Shown piece after piece: positions 47,628 through 62,389 of a stretch of 64,000 nucleotides of DNA. The notes beneath the pieces are model-generated. The model had not been told where the DNA came from, did no database searches, and saw nothing but the letters and a program-made list of their open reading frames with translations. The DNA lies in the NCBI RefSeq assembly GCF_036323735.1, contig NC_086023.1, forward strand, positions 19,385,001 to 19,449,000, in the 5' to 3' direction. The first letter of the stretch is position 1; each line of letters begins with the position of its first letter. The translations under genes were made by a program, and so were the position numbers. The stretch is from Rattus norvegicus (taxonomy: Eukaryota > Chordata > Mammalia > Rodentia > Muridae).

Positions 47628-47842
47628 GGACTGAAGGGATGACTCGGCAATTACGAGCACTTGCCATTCTTGCAGAAGAGCAAGGTTGTATTCCCAGCAC
47701 CTACTTGGTACTTCACAACTCCATAAATCCAATTCTAGAGGACCGGACAGCCTCTTCAGATTTCCAAGGGCACAAAGATGCACAACAACATGCAGGCAAA
47801 ACACTCAATGCATAAGACATAAAATAAATAAATCTAAAAGGA
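47628..47842 (+). repeat. B2-like SINE
   Basis: gaagggatgactcggcaatt, tgtattcccagcacctactt and an ataaaataaataaatct tail. Confidence 0.8.
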
Positions 47843-47919
47843 GGAGGAGGAAGAGGAACAAACACTCTGAAAACAGTAGTATACAAGGCCTTCTGGATTA
47901 AAAACAAAATGTCCTTCTG

Positions 47920-48076
47920 GCTCTGTGAGATGGATCAGTATGCAAATGTTTTTGCCGTCAACCCTAACTTGAGCTCAAGTCCCAAATCCATGGTGGAAGG
48001 AGAGACTCAAATACCCCTCTGGTCTCCATGTATACACTCACACAAACACGAACGCACATGCACGCACACACGCACG

Positions 48077-48122
<46 letters not shown>

Positions 48123-48135
48123 CGTACGTACGTAA
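47920..48135 (+). repeat. SINE (B2/B3-like) with (CA)n and ACGT-rich end
   Basis: A diverged Pol III-type body, then CA/CGCA units (48055-48119) and a tacgtacgtacg run. Confidence 0.6.
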
Positions 48136-48530
48136 GTATCTCTCACTTAAAAAAAAATCCTCTGCCATTCTGTACACAATGGCAATAGTACCTAGGTCCC
48201 TGAAGTAGGCGACTTCCTGTTGCCTGTGAACACCTCTCTGTAAGGCAGGTAAACCTCAGCACTCACAAGCCATTTGAGAGTGGACAACTTTCCTTAAACT
48301 ATATGGTGCTGCTTACTCTGACACAGTAACCAATAACTGCTTATGAGCTGTTAAAAACAACCTGGTCATTGTAGGACATCTTTTATTTTATGTAACCACT
48401 ACAGTTTTTACTGTAAATATTTTTATGACCACATAAATGCATCAACTTCTCTTCAATTAGTTGGAATCTACCAAGAAAGCACTTTTTCACTAAGAGGTCA
48501 TAAGAGTATGAGATTCTTTAATTATCTTTA

Positions 48531-51005
<2,475 letters not shown>

Positions 51006-51062
51006 CTTCCTCAATCTGAGATCCCAGTTCTTCCTCATCAGCTCCAATAGCAACATAATCAT
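51006..51062 (-). CDS. Tcea1: Tcea1 exon 6 (domain II, before the AT-AC intron)
   Basis: This 57-nt exon has acceptor atttctag. It completes Asp156, reads 18 codons (DYVAIGADEEELGSQIEE, residues 157-174) and ends in G of Ala175. The next intronic bases are ATATCCTTT, a U12-type AT-AC donor, not GT. Joining its last G to CT of exon 7 gives GCT (Ala) and restores the EEAIYQEIRN sequence of TFIIS. This fixes the exon end to the base. Confidence 0.94.
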
Positions 51063-52138
51063 CTAGAAATAAGAATGGAAAACTCATTATTGTAAAGCGT
51101 AAGCAAACCATTTCTATTTCTTCAACTCCATTTGCCTTCTGTAAAGAATGTCTGCGTTAGATCTTGCCCACTACTCTTCCGGACTTTGTCTAAGATCTTT
51201 GCCATAGTACTCCTGCATTGATGACTCCTTTTCCTGAGGAAACAATTCCTATACTAGGCAATTCCTCATTTCATAAGACCATAAACGCTGGGTGTTCCAA
51301 CAGAGAGAAGAGAAAGAACAGATATTAGGAAGAATTGTCCTGTCTCTTGTGACTCAGGGTTCAGCACAGAGAAACTACTCATTTCATCTGCCAATCACAT
51401 ACATAGAGATACTCAGAAGAATTACACAAATGCTCAAAAGGATAGAAAGAATAAATAGAACTGCTAGAAAGAAAAAGGGGGGAAAATAGAGACAGTAAAG
51501 AAATTAAAGTAGCAAGAACCAAATAAGGAGCAAAATTGGTCACCATAGTTATACATGGTTCAGCATAATTGAAAGGGAAGAGGATGAGTTTGTATCATGT
51601 CAAATATTCTGCCAATCAAGCTTACTTCTGTAGCTAATACACAGACATTTGACATAGTTTATGAACACCACATTATGTTTCACTGTATATGAATCCTTAA
51701 AGTCTAAAGTTTACATGTTAAGTCTAAGAATCAGTCCTATGTAGTACTTTCTACATAAGTATAATTGTAAATACATACTGCTTTTCCAACTATAAAAAGT
51801 ATAAAAATGAATTATTAACATAAATACTGTATGTCATACTAACATTTGACAATTCAGTGTTCGTTCCTCTCAACCTAAGGTCAGGGTAATGAGTTTGCAG
51901 ATTAAAGATTTGTGTGGGAAAGCTTAAATTAGCATGAATCAGGAAAGGCATCAACACCCTAGAAGGCTCTGCTTGTTGGAGGTCAAAATGTCCTGCGTTC
52001 CTCTTTTTACTGTCCTCTACTAAGTGCTACTGAGCAACAAACTCCTAAGCTAAGCAGCGGGAGCTATCAGCAGGATGACACCTATAAAATACTAACACAA
52101 AGGTAGAGGTGACATGGGAATGCAAAATGTAAACTTAC

Positions 52139-52284
52139 CTCCTGTCCGGAGAGCTGCGGCAAGCATCTCCCTACACTTGAGCCGCACAGAATCAGAAGTG
52201 CTTGGTGCCCGAGGAAAAGATGAAACATAAGTATCTCGAGCATTTGTCTCATCCTTTCTGCTGCTTACATGGCTGCTAGAACTA
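52139..52284 (-). CDS. Tcea1: Tcea1 exon 5 (linker and start of domain II)
   Basis: The acceptor is tattttag and the donor gtaagt. The 146-nt exon completes Ser107 with its first base, reads 48 codons (SSSSHVSSRKDETNAR... to ...AAALRTG, residues 108-155) and ends with G of Asp156. From DSVRLKCREMLAAALRTG on it is the first helix of the central domain II, which docks on the RPB1 jaw. The serine-rich start is typical of the mammalian linker. Confidence 0.95.
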
Positions 52285-53023
52285 CTAAAATACACAAGAC
52301 ATACACAGAGCAGAAAACAATCAGGAAATCCTTCATAATAGCATTATCATTACTTCTCTAAAGATAAATATTTGAGGTCTCTAAAGTAGACCAGGCTGGT
52401 CTCAAACTCAGAGGTCTTCCTGCCTCTGCCTCTTGAGTGCTCAGATTAAAGTGAGCGCCACCACAGGCCTGCCCTACACTATTTCTAGTAGAAAAAAAGG
52501 TATACATTATACCTCAGTATAGTACATAAAAAGTAGGGATCTTGGCTTTATAAAAGGAGTGAGGGGATAGGACCAGAGAACAGGGCAACCTGCAGGCAAA
52601 ATAGGAAGAAAAAAAAAATGCTTAAAAACCTGTTGTAGTTAGACAATAAGGTTCTAATGAAACTGTCTTTAAGACAAGAGCAGATTAAGTTTCAGAATTG
52701 TAAAAAGATTTCTTCCTAGAAATACTGGCTTCATCTCAATAGTGTAATAATTTTCTAATTAACTCCAAAATTTCAATTACATCTGATTAACTTCTGTCAG
52801 ACATTCACCAAAACAAGTTCTTTTCAAAATGTTTCTGTCTAGTTTCAGTTTTGTCATATTAATGGTATCTATCACAAACCTTTTTAAAAGACTAATTATG
52901 CTGCCTTGTACCCTCCTGTCCACCGTAGAACTAACTAGCTGTGCTTGCTATTAAGAATACATCTCATCCCCTTTTCTCCAAGACAAGGCCTGTGGTGGTG
53001 GTCACTTTAATTGAGCACGCAGA

Positions 53024-53075
53024 GGAGGCAGAGAGGCAGAGAGGCAGAGAGGCAGAGAGGCAGAGAGGCAGAGGC
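53024..53075. repeat. 8-bp minisatellite (GGCAGAGA)n
   Basis: About six head-to-tail GGCAGAGA units, the last partial. Confidence 0.93.
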
Positions 53076-53349
53076 AGAAAGACTGCTGAATATGAACTGT
53101 TAAACACCAGAACTGGACACTTCATCTGTATCATCTAACTTGTCAGTTTCTTCAGAGACCATCTCTTATGACCTACTTTACTTAGAAAACACTGTTTACA
53201 CAGAGGTTTGCACATAGCTTTTCATACACACTCCCCTGCAAGACTAAGTTTCCTAAAAGCAAGAGCTAGGATTGAATCCTGTGTCTATTTTCAAGGTATA
53301 AATGATATCTGTAAGTAGTAAATAAAAAAGGGATTGTTTATTTTTGATG

Positions 53350-53545
53350 ATGTCACCTTTAACTCTCTATGTAAGCCAAGAACAATCTTAAATTTCTCGT
53401 CCTCTTGACTCTACCTCCCAAATACAAGGATTACAGATGTGTGCCAACATGCTCTATTTTATGGGGTTCTGGGGGTTCCAGGGCTTTGCATATGCTCAGC
53501 AAGCACTACACCAAATTGAACTATAACTCTAGCCCCCAACCAATG
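53350..53545 (-). repeat. B4 (ID-B1) SINE, minus strand
   Basis: A B1-like half (ctacctcccaaatacaagga, ttacagatgtgtgccaaca) then an ID-like half (tatgctcagcaagcactaca). Confidence 0.75.
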
Positions 53546-54264
53546 TTAAACAAACATAAAAAAACTTATTGAATAATTTAAAAGCTTTCACTTCTTTGCC
53601 TATGGGCAGACTTAGTCAAAGCACTGCAAACTGCCAGTGTGGACTAATGAAGACTAACCTCACTATTCCAAGCCCTATCTCTTAAAATGTGATGCCTAGA
53701 TTTGACCCATTTAAATAAACTGTTTTTCAAATTCTTGCACCAAATGATAAAACCTTGCTCAGCTTCCAATCACTCAGCTCTGACTTTTCCTTATATTATA
53801 CCTCAGACTTGTCTGCACAGCCCTCTATCGTTTCCTCCTGTGTTCTGTATTGGACAGATGACAGGCTTTAGCAGATAAATACTCCACCTAAACTTCAATT
53901 ACAAATAAAAATACACTAAAAATTAAGTTTCTTCTAAATGGCTAAATTTGGGAGGAAAAGTGTTCAAAAGGCAAATGAGTTCCAAGGTCAATCCCTAATC
54001 AGTACCTTCATATCGGGTTTATTATTGCTAGCCCTAGCAATCTTATTCAAACTTATTAAAAGTAAATATAAATAATCTCGCTTTATGTTGACTTTTATTT
54101 TCCTTTTATAATCCTAAGAAATCTTGCTAAATTTAAGTTAGCTATACATGTACACTAGTCCCATTTGACTAGATAGTGGGAAGAGGAGTGCAGGCATGAT
54201 CAGACGGCCAAACAAAGTGACAGACAGAGCAGGTAAACTACCTAGTTCTCTGGCTGCTTGTTTG

Positions 54265-54770
54265 TTTGTTTTTGTTAATGTGACATAGAGTTATTTGGTA
54301 GGAGGAACCTCAACTGAGAAAATATATCGTAGATCAGACTTTGGGACACTTTTTTCTTTTATTAGTGATTGATGTGGGAGAGTCCTGTTCACTGTGGATG
54401 GTGTCACTACTGGGCAGGTGGTCCTGGGACGTATGAAAGAGCAGCCAGCCTTAAGCACTAAGCCAGCAAGGCAACAATCCTATATGGCTTCTGCTTCAGC
54501 TCCTGCTTCAGCTTCCCTCAATGGACTTGTCCTGGGATATGTACCCTTCTGATCATTTGCTTCTTTCCTTTTTTCTTTTCTTTCTTTTTTCTTTTCTTTC
54601 TTTTTTTTGGAGACAGGGTTTCTCTGTTGCCCTGGTCTCAAACTCAGAGACCCAGTTGACTGTGCCTCTTAAGTACTGAGATTAAAAGCATGCATCACCC
54701 ACCACTGCCAAATGTGACCATGATCTTCATCACAGCAATAGAAATCCTAAGACAGCAACCTCAGCAGAAA
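54265..54770 (+). repeat. LTR-like rodent repeat with nested B1
   Basis: aatgtgacatagagttattt ... gatgtgggagagtcctgttc ... atcacagcaatagaaatcc. A minus-strand B1 (about 54600-54712) interrupts it. It ends just before Tcea1 exon 4. Confidence 0.6.
54600..54712 (-). repeat. B1 SINE, minus strand
   Basis: ggagacagggtttctctgtt and ctgagattaaaagcatgcat, preceded by a (TTTC)n-rich poly-T side. Confidence 0.88.
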
Positions 54771-54793
54771 TTAATTTACACAAAGTGAGCTAC

Positions 54794-54881
54794 CTTTCTT
54801 CTCTTGCTTCAGGGCTATTCTGTGATGAAATTGCAGGTTCTTTTTTCTTTTCTTCAGAGTCTTTATCAGTTGATGGTCCAT
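54794..54881 (-). CDS. Tcea1: Tcea1 exon 4 (linker)
   Basis: This 88-nt exon has acceptor attttcag and donor gtagct. It completes Asp78 (G|AT), reads 28 codons (GPSTDKDSEEKKK... to ...SPEAREE, residues 79-106) and ends with AG of Ser107. It encodes the flexible, charged linker between the N-terminal domain and domain II, which is the least conserved part of TFIIS. The rodent version differs from human mainly in the Lys/Glu/Asp tract but has the same length. Confidence 0.92.
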
Positions 54882-55251
54882 CTGAAAAATTTATCAAATT
54901 CCTAAACAGTCTACTTTTGTTAAAAATGAAAAACAATCAAAGTATCATACATTAATAGATAATACACAGTAAATAATCAAGTCCCAAAGATCATTAAAAC
55001 CTTCAATTTCCCATAATTATGTATAAATATAAGCAAAGTATTATATTGGCATATGTCCTGGGGTATTTTTCATTAATAGGCATATCATCAACATTCCTAA
55101 ATTGTCACTTGGAAAGAAACAGATATTCACATACCAATGGCACCTGAAAGTTTAAAAGAAAAATATACAAAGGAAAGAATATGGATGAATGTGAGCACAT
55201 CCATTCTGAAAACTAATCATCTGTCAAGAGAGCACTCTTTAAGACTTAGAG

Positions 55252-55439
55252 CAGGGGTTCTCAACTTGTGGGACACACATTCTGCATATCAAACAGTCCC
55301 ATTACAATTCATGTAGCAGTAGCATAATTAAAGTTATGAAGTAGCAATGAAATAATTCTATGGTTGGGGAGAGGGGGGTCACCACAACATGAGGACCTGT
55401 ATTAAAGGGTCCCAGAATTAGGAAGGCTGAGAACCACCG
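55252..55439. mobile_element. hAT-type MITE (URR1-like)
   Basis: A 188-bp element with terminal inverted repeats (caggggttctcaact at left; right end complement cggtggttctcagcc). The 8-bp duplication acttagag/acttacag (55244-55251 and 55440-55447) has one mismatch. This matches rodent URR1 non-autonomous hAT elements. It lies in Tcea1 intron 3. Confidence 0.85.
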
Positions 55440-55984
55440 ACTTACAGGAAAGCGATTTAACACTGTAAATACATGTAAAGTTAAAGCAATTATTTTTGCA
55501 ACAAGAAACAATCATCTTAAGCAGTCAAAACTGCCTCCAAATTAGGTTTAGAAAATGTTTAGGTCTACTGTAGAAATTATTTCACTTATCTATACTTTGC
55601 TCTCTAGCTATATATATAAAACCCTTTTAATGTTCATCTACTCCCTGCATAAAACACTGGAGAACAATATTCAATTGATAGGAAGACCACATAGGCAACT
55701 TTTAAACATGATCTCATACCATGCTTCAGTCTAGATCCATTCAATTTAAGTCTCTGCCAATGAAGCAGAAGCATAAGCACAACTGGTAAATTCCAGACAA
55801 TTCTTACACTGCCTGGGATTATTAGCATGGCTAGAGAAAGGTCTATAATTGTAAGTGTAATTTTATGAGCCCAAAATACAATTACCTGAAATACAAAATC
55901 CTCTGTGCTATAGCATGAATATAAACTTTAGTTTTTACATAAAACTAAATTCTATCACATTTTGTTATTTTCTATCATTTTCCT

Positions 55985-56110
55985 TAAAAGCCTAAAAAAC
56001 TGCACCCTTATGATCCCAAAACCCAGGAGGCAGAGGCAGGAAGATTGAGAATTTGGGGCTAGTCTGGGATACATAGCAAATCCTTGTCTCTTAACCACAA
56101 AGCAAGCAAA
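55985..56110 (+). repeat. B1-like SINE
   Basis: cccaggaggcagaggcagga and tagtctgggatacatagcaa. Confidence 0.65.
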
Positions 56111-56164
56111 CAAGAAAGCCCCAAACCCTAAGATGCCTTAGTATTGAGAAGCAGAACACCAATA

Positions 56165-56315
56165 TGAATAATGGCATAGGGGTGCGGTAAGGTGTACACC
56201 CAGCACTTGGGAGGTAGGGGCAGGCAAATCTCTGAATTTAAGAATAGTCTAGTCTTTATAGGGAGTTCCAGGCCAGTTAAGACTACAGTGAAACCTTGCC
56301 TCAAACAAAAGTAAG
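56165..56315 (+). repeat. B1 SINE
   Basis: cacccagcacttgggaggta, gaccttgcc-like end (gtgaaaccttgcctcaaac). Confidence 0.8.
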
Positions 56316-56319
56316 GAAT

Positions 56320-57825
56320 GACTTATGGGGAGTAAGAGACAGCTGCAGAGTTGTAGAGAAAAAAGACAATACAGGCAATATAACAATATACTGCCCTCAC
56401 CACTCTGGCACTGTACAGGTTCAATCCTCGAAGACAGAACAGTTAAGAGGCATGAACAGCTTCACAAACATTCCCACTGGCATGTATGGCTTAATGGCAG
56501 AATGGCACGGTCAAGACCCTGGGTTGATGACTGCTACTTGGGGTAGGGGCATTCCTATTTAACACAGTGTTGTGCCAACACAGCACAACTGGCAGGGAAG
56601 AAAGTACTTAGACCACCTACAGTCATATTCAAGCCCAGGTATTTACCACTGACCCAATGTTTCAAAGATATATGAACTGGTCTCACCATACAATAGGAGT
56701 TTATAAATAGCACCTAAAGCAGTGAATTACAATGAGGCTTAAATGTCAATGCTTTGACATGTCCAAAGTTTAAAAAAAAAAAATGCACTGCCTACTAGCA
56801 GGAGTTCTAAGTCTTTATATCAAATTAAGAATCTTTAGAAACAATTTTAAGCAGAAACTCATCAGGATGTACCATCTACTAAATTAAAAGCAACAATAAC
56901 AAAGCTAACAGTAGCCAACAATAAAATCTTTGCATCACAAATCGAGTGAATTATTTTGAAGCAAATTAAATGACAAATACAATGAAAAACAAAAAGTGTC
57001 TTCATATGTAAAAATGATACACACATATAACCAGGTAGCCATACGTAACACTGATGGGCCTTGTCCTGATTAGTGTTGTAGGATATATGATCACACTGTT
57101 AACCTCAGAATTGTGTTGTTTACTGGGAAAGCCTGTGCTAGTTATGGTGTGCTCAGCTTTGGCACATACCCTAAATCCCTATGGCTCGAATACAGACAAG
57201 TCCTTACAACTTTATATCCCAAACACTGAAACTAACAATAAAGTTATTAGTTTGTACAAGGAAGTACCCATGTTTGAAAGTGATGTCTAATTGAGTGACA
57301 AATCAGAGAAATATCTGATAGACAGGATATGTCCACCTTTCATAAAGACAGCCAGGAAAAAGTGCACCACAGAAAAGAGAGAGAAAAAGGAAGGAAGCAG
57401 TTTTACCGAGACAGGTTGAGGAGAAAAAAACTAGACACAGGTGAAGACAGAACAAGCCAGAGAATAGAAGGACTAGAAGATTAGAATAGTTTGCTAGAGT
57501 TAGTATGAGGCCACGCAGAAGAATTCAAGAGGGGCCCAGAAAGAGAAGGCAGATTTAATCAGTCAACTTGGAGAGCTGTTTGAGCCTGAACAGCTGAGTT
57601 GAACCAGTCAGTCAGAGTTCAGAAAAAAAAAAAAAACCAAACAACAAACAAACAAACAAAAACAAGAAGGGTGACCCTATTCAGCAGTAAGTCTCAGAGG
57701 CGGAGAACCTTCTAGGCCTAGATGAGATTGTATGGAGGCTAGAAGCTTCCAGGATTAAGCCTAGGTGAGCAGATGGAGGCAGTAAGCCTTGGAGGGAACA
57801 ATTATATTGGGTGAATAAAAGTTAC
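56320..57825. other. Tcea1: Tcea1 intron 3, unassigned stretch
   Basis: No repeat or exon recognised apart from purine-rich sequence about 57365-57560. Open frames here are short and lack codon support. Confidence 0.5.
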
Positions 57826-57829
57826 TTTA

Positions 57830-58235
57830 ACAGGTTAGTCTTTTGTCAACTCAACCAGAATTATCTGGGAAGATGAAAATCTGTAGAGAAAATACCCCCA
57901 TCTAATTGCTTGTAAGCCAATCTGTGGAGCATTTTCTTGAGTAATGATTGATGGGGGAGGGCTCAAGTAATGTGCTGTCACTTGCCTGGTCCACTTTCAA
58001 GTAACCTGCCTAGCCGACTCTAAGTGGTGTCAGTCCTGGGCAGATGGTCCTGGGTGTGTAAGAAAGCAGGCTTAGCAAAATATGAGAATCAAACCTGAAA
58101 GCAGTTTTCCTTCATGGCCTCTAAGAGCTTTAGTTCTTGCCTCCAGATTCCTGCTTAAGTTCCTCCCCTGACTTTCCTTCATTCCTTCCCAAGTTGTTTT
58201 TTTGGTCATAGTATTTACCACAGCAGCAGAGACCC
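57830..58235 (+). repeat. LTR-like rodent repeat
   Basis: ttttgtcaactcaaccagaa, gatgggggagggctcaagta, ggtgtcagtcctgggcagat and accacagcagcagagaccc. Same type as the 54265 copy. Confidence 0.6.
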
Positions 58236-58738
58236 ATACCAGCCCAATACATACTATGGATACAGAATGTTACTAAGTACTCAAAAGCACTGAAGAGTGC
58301 TAACCTAGAAACCAGCCTGAGGGGTCACCCAAGAGCCAAATTTGGGGAAATATGCAAATGAATAGTAGTAGATTGCAGCCCATCATATAGAGTAAGAATC
58401 CACAAAAGACAATGTTTTCTTAGTGATGTTTTAAAGGGTAAAGAAATAAAAATTGTGTAATCATCACTACAAAGACTGAGCTGAGCGAAAATAATGGATT
58501 CTAAATTAGAGGAGGGGATCTTATAAAATATAAGACAAATTCAGGGTCTTAAAATCTCCCTCAGAGTAACTCCTACAAGAGGAACAATAAAATACAAGAG
58601 GAACAATAAAATACATACTTTTATTGGGTATGAGACTAATACACTTAGGGAGTATTCCAACTGTGGATGTACAACCTGATCTAATCATGAGACAACAGTA
58701 GACAAATCAGCAAAAGGAACTGAAAACAAATGGGGAGT

Positions 58739-59165
58739 GTTAGGAAATGGCTGAGGCACCTATTTAACATATCAAACTGAACCTGGCTGCCAGGTTCTCC
58801 CTGCACCCCCAGTCTGTACTTGTTACAGGACCTTCCAGACTGGCATACATAACCCCTATCTTAAATTCGCCACCCAAGGCTGCCTTTCGCTAGGTGTTCT
58901 TCCCTACATTAATCTGGCCATTTTGGTTACTTCTCTTTTGAGCTTCCTGGCTGCTGCACATGATTTCCCTCCTCCCTCCACAACGTATGGTTTAGGGTGA
59001 CTACTTGACTCTGGCTATGTCTCCCGTTTATCTACAATAAACTTTCTCCTCCAGTGTACCTAGGAATAGTCATGTTCTTCTGTTTAATCTCTTTTTTCAT
59101 TCATTTAGTGCTGAAACTGAAGACTGGAATAGATGAGTCCCGTGTCCGTCATCCCCCAACCCCCA
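58739..59165 (+). repeat. Possible LTR
   Basis: Starts tgttaggaaatgg, has a ctacaataaactttctcctc polyA-like block and a T-rich stretch. The 3' boundary is not fixed. Confidence 0.4.
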
Positions 59166-59359
59166 AAGAACTGCTCCAAACCAAGCTGCTGATCTGACTC
59201 TCCTAAAGTATGTATGGATCAGTTGTTTCTGCTGGCTTCTGCTACTCACAAAATTTGATTCCAAATTCTAGAGTCTGGTTCTTCAAGCTGCTGCTTCTTT
59301 CTACCTGCTTTTTCTGGACTCCGGTTTGGTATGCCCTTTATGTGACTTCTGTAGCCTAC

Positions 59360-59495
59360 ACTTCTAGCCTACATGCCTGTAATCCCAGTACTTAAGAGAT
59401 ACAGACAGGAGAATCAGAAATTTGAGGTCATCACTTGCTATATTGAGTTCAAGGTTAACCTGGATTAAATGACACCTTACCTAAATAAATAATAA
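59360..59495 (+). repeat. B1-like SINE, diverged
   Basis: acatgcctgtaatcccagta and aggagaatcagaaatttgag. Confidence 0.6.
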
Positions 59496-59741
59496 ATAAC
59501 AAAACAGAACAAGAAGTCTGTTATATTCTCCATCACAGAAAAAAAATAAGGCTCAAAGAATTGTTCAGATTGAAGGGGAGGGATGGGGAAAGAATTGTGG
59601 GAAGGAGTGACTGAAAGGGGGACAGTGAGAGGGATGTAAAGTAAAATAATAAAATCAAAACAAAACAAAAACAACCCCTAGACGTGATTCTGAACTAGAT
59701 ATCGGAGGAGGTAAAAAAAAGTATAAAGATATTATTGCATG

Positions 59742-60080
59742 TCCTAGTTTGTTTCTCTGTTGTTGTAATTAAACACTGACCAAAAGCAACTTAGGTAGGA
59801 AAGGGTTTATTTGGCTTACTATCATTGAGGGAAACCAAGGCAGAAATTGAAGCAAGGTAGGAAGCAGAACGAAGGAGAGATTCTGGAGGAATCTCTCCAG
59901 GTCTATTTGCTTACAACTCAGGATCACCTGTCCAGTGATGTCACCCTCATAGTGGGTGGGGCCCTCCCACATTAATTAGTAATCAAGAAAATGTTCCACA
60001 CACTTGCACACAGGTCAGTTTTATGGTAGCATTTTCTCAGTTGAGGTTCCCTCCTTTTTGGATAACCCTAGCTTGTATAA
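59742..60080 (-). repeat. LTR-like rodent repeat, minus strand
   Basis: cctagtttgtttctctgttg, aaagggtttatttggcttac and agttgaggttccctcctttt on the plus strand. Confidence 0.6.
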
Positions 60081-60224
60081 AGTTAACAAAAAAAATTAAG
60101 ACGTACATAGGGATAGCAACAAACTGGAGCGTGGACTGGAAGTTGTTCCATTACACCAAAGTTTGGTATGACACCAGAGCTTACTTTCATTTATTAGAAT
60201 TGTATAAGAAAATGCGCTTGGCCT

Positions 60225-60328
60225 GGGAATGATGGCACATGCCTATAATGTCAGTCTCCAGACACTAGAAACTAAAGCAGGACCCCACGTCCCAACTCAA
60301 CATAATGGGAGACTATCTCAAATAAATG
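60225..60328 (+). repeat. B1-like SINE fragment
   Basis: gaatgatggcacatgcctat and actatctcaaataaatg; diverged. Confidence 0.6.
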
Positions 60329-60357
60329 AAGGATACTAAGATAGAAAAGGAAAAGAT

Positions 60358-60565
60358 TGGGGCTGGAGAGGTGGCTTAGCGCTTAAGAGCACTGACTGCT
60401 CTTCCAGAGGTCCTGAGTTCAAATCCCAGCACCCACATGGCAGCTCACAACTGCCTGTAGCTCTATTTCCAGTAACTCCAGTTCCAGAGGTTCTGACACT
60501 CTCACACAGACATATATGCAAGCAAAACACCAAAACACATAAAAAATTTAAAATAAAAGAGATGA
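60358..60565 (+). repeat. B2 SINE
   Basis: ggggctggagaggtggctta, aatcccagcacccacatggc and CA/A-rich end. Confidence 0.93.
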
Positions 60566-60660
60566 CTATGAAAAATAATAAAAGCTGATCTGGACAAGAG
60601 AAATATATGCAGTCATTATTGTATCCTTGCTAAAAGTTAGTTTTCTAAAAGTTAATAGTT

Positions 60661-60849
60661 TTTTTTTTTAAATATTTATTTATTTTTCATGTATGTGAGT
60701 ATACTGTAGCTGTCTTCAGACACACCAGAAGAGGGCATCAGATCCCATTACAGATGGTTGTGAGCCACCATGTGGTTGCTGGGATTTGAACTCAGGACCT
60801 CTGGAAGAGCAGTCTGTGCTCTTAACCGCTGAGCCATCTCTCCAGCCCA
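60661..60849 (-). repeat. B2 SINE, minus strand
   Basis: T-rich start then cagacacaccagaagagggc, tgggatttgaactcaggacc and gagccatctctccagccc. Confidence 0.96.
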
Positions 60850-61052
60850 ATAGTTATTTTAAAATCACTTCAGAAAGCATGCATAACCTTTCCTAGAGAG
60901 CTTATCCCATACAACAGCTTATCTATAGTTAAAACTGCCAGAGACCACAGAATTAATAAACTAGTATATATACAACTTTCAAGCAAATTAAACTAGGCCC
61001 CTCATCCTTATTACAAAGCACTAATTTCACTAAATGTAAATTTATAGATCTA

Positions 61053-61277
<225 letters not shown>

Positions 61278-62327
61278 TCAAACAATTTAGTATATTTCTT
61301 CTTTTTCAAACTCTCTTTCATATATAAAAACTTCAATTATTTATTTGCATCCTGTTGAAAGTACACACTACAAACTTGAAGGACATATATCTTTAGATCA
61401 TGCACTAAACTGATCAATGCATGATCAACTGAGACCAACAACCCTGTAATGTGATATCAAGGACAATGGACTACTGAAATGAAATCAGTCTTTCAGGGAG
61501 AAATGAAGGTGAGATGTAACATGTAAAACGTACTTGCATAGAAAGTAAGCTGAGATACTCATGGCCAACATGAGAGTATTCACACTATACTTTTCTACAG
61601 AGATTATCTCCAAGCACTGCTCGTAACTTATAACAAAGCTATCCAAACAAAACGTACCACCTAGAGAGGATTAAAAGGAAATCTTTATTTTTTGATCCTA
61701 CCATATAATTAGATACTAAAATGGAGTTCACAGAATACAGATAAACTTAATATGTAGTAATATTTTACACTAGGATTATACTAGAATAAATAAGTGTGTA
61801 AATCTTCCAGGGTCTCTTTAACACTGAGATCACTATAACTATTTTTAAAGACAGAGAAACTGGAAATACCAATACAACCTGCCCAGCACTATACCACAGC
61901 CAACTGGCAAGACTGGAATTTTCATCTACCCTTGATCACCTCCAGAATGAACGTTCTTTCCAACTCACTAAAAACCATAAAAGCTATGACAGTTCAATTA
62001 TGACCAGCAAATAACAATGGTAAATTATTCAGCAAGTTCAAGTAGTTAGTAGACAATCTTTCAAAATGTAGTCTATGGGAGAAAAACATGACAAAAGAAC
62101 TTAGCTGTTTAAAAAAATAAAGGAAAATCCCTGCTGATACCACCTTTAAGGTACAAAAGTAAGCATTTAAAAGCTTCCTTTTAAATTATTCAACACTCGG
62201 CACAATAGCAAAAGTTTTGTTCAAAAATTTAGAATATGTAGTGGACTGCAGTAGCCTGTATTATATCTCACAGGAAGCAAAGCGAAGCAAGTAAGGTTAA
62301 ACAGCAGAACAATAAAAAAGACCCCGA

Positions 62328-62333
<6 letters not shown>

Positions 62334-62381
<48 letters not shown>

Positions 62382-62389
62382 ACCCACCC
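62334..62389. repeat. (CA)n microsatellite with (CCCA) end
   Basis: About 22 pure CA units then cccacccacccc. Confidence 0.97.

Noticed and set aside
53024..53075. Regular direct repeats resembling an array
   Set aside because: They are contiguous 8-bp units without spacers: a minisatellite, not a CRISPR array.
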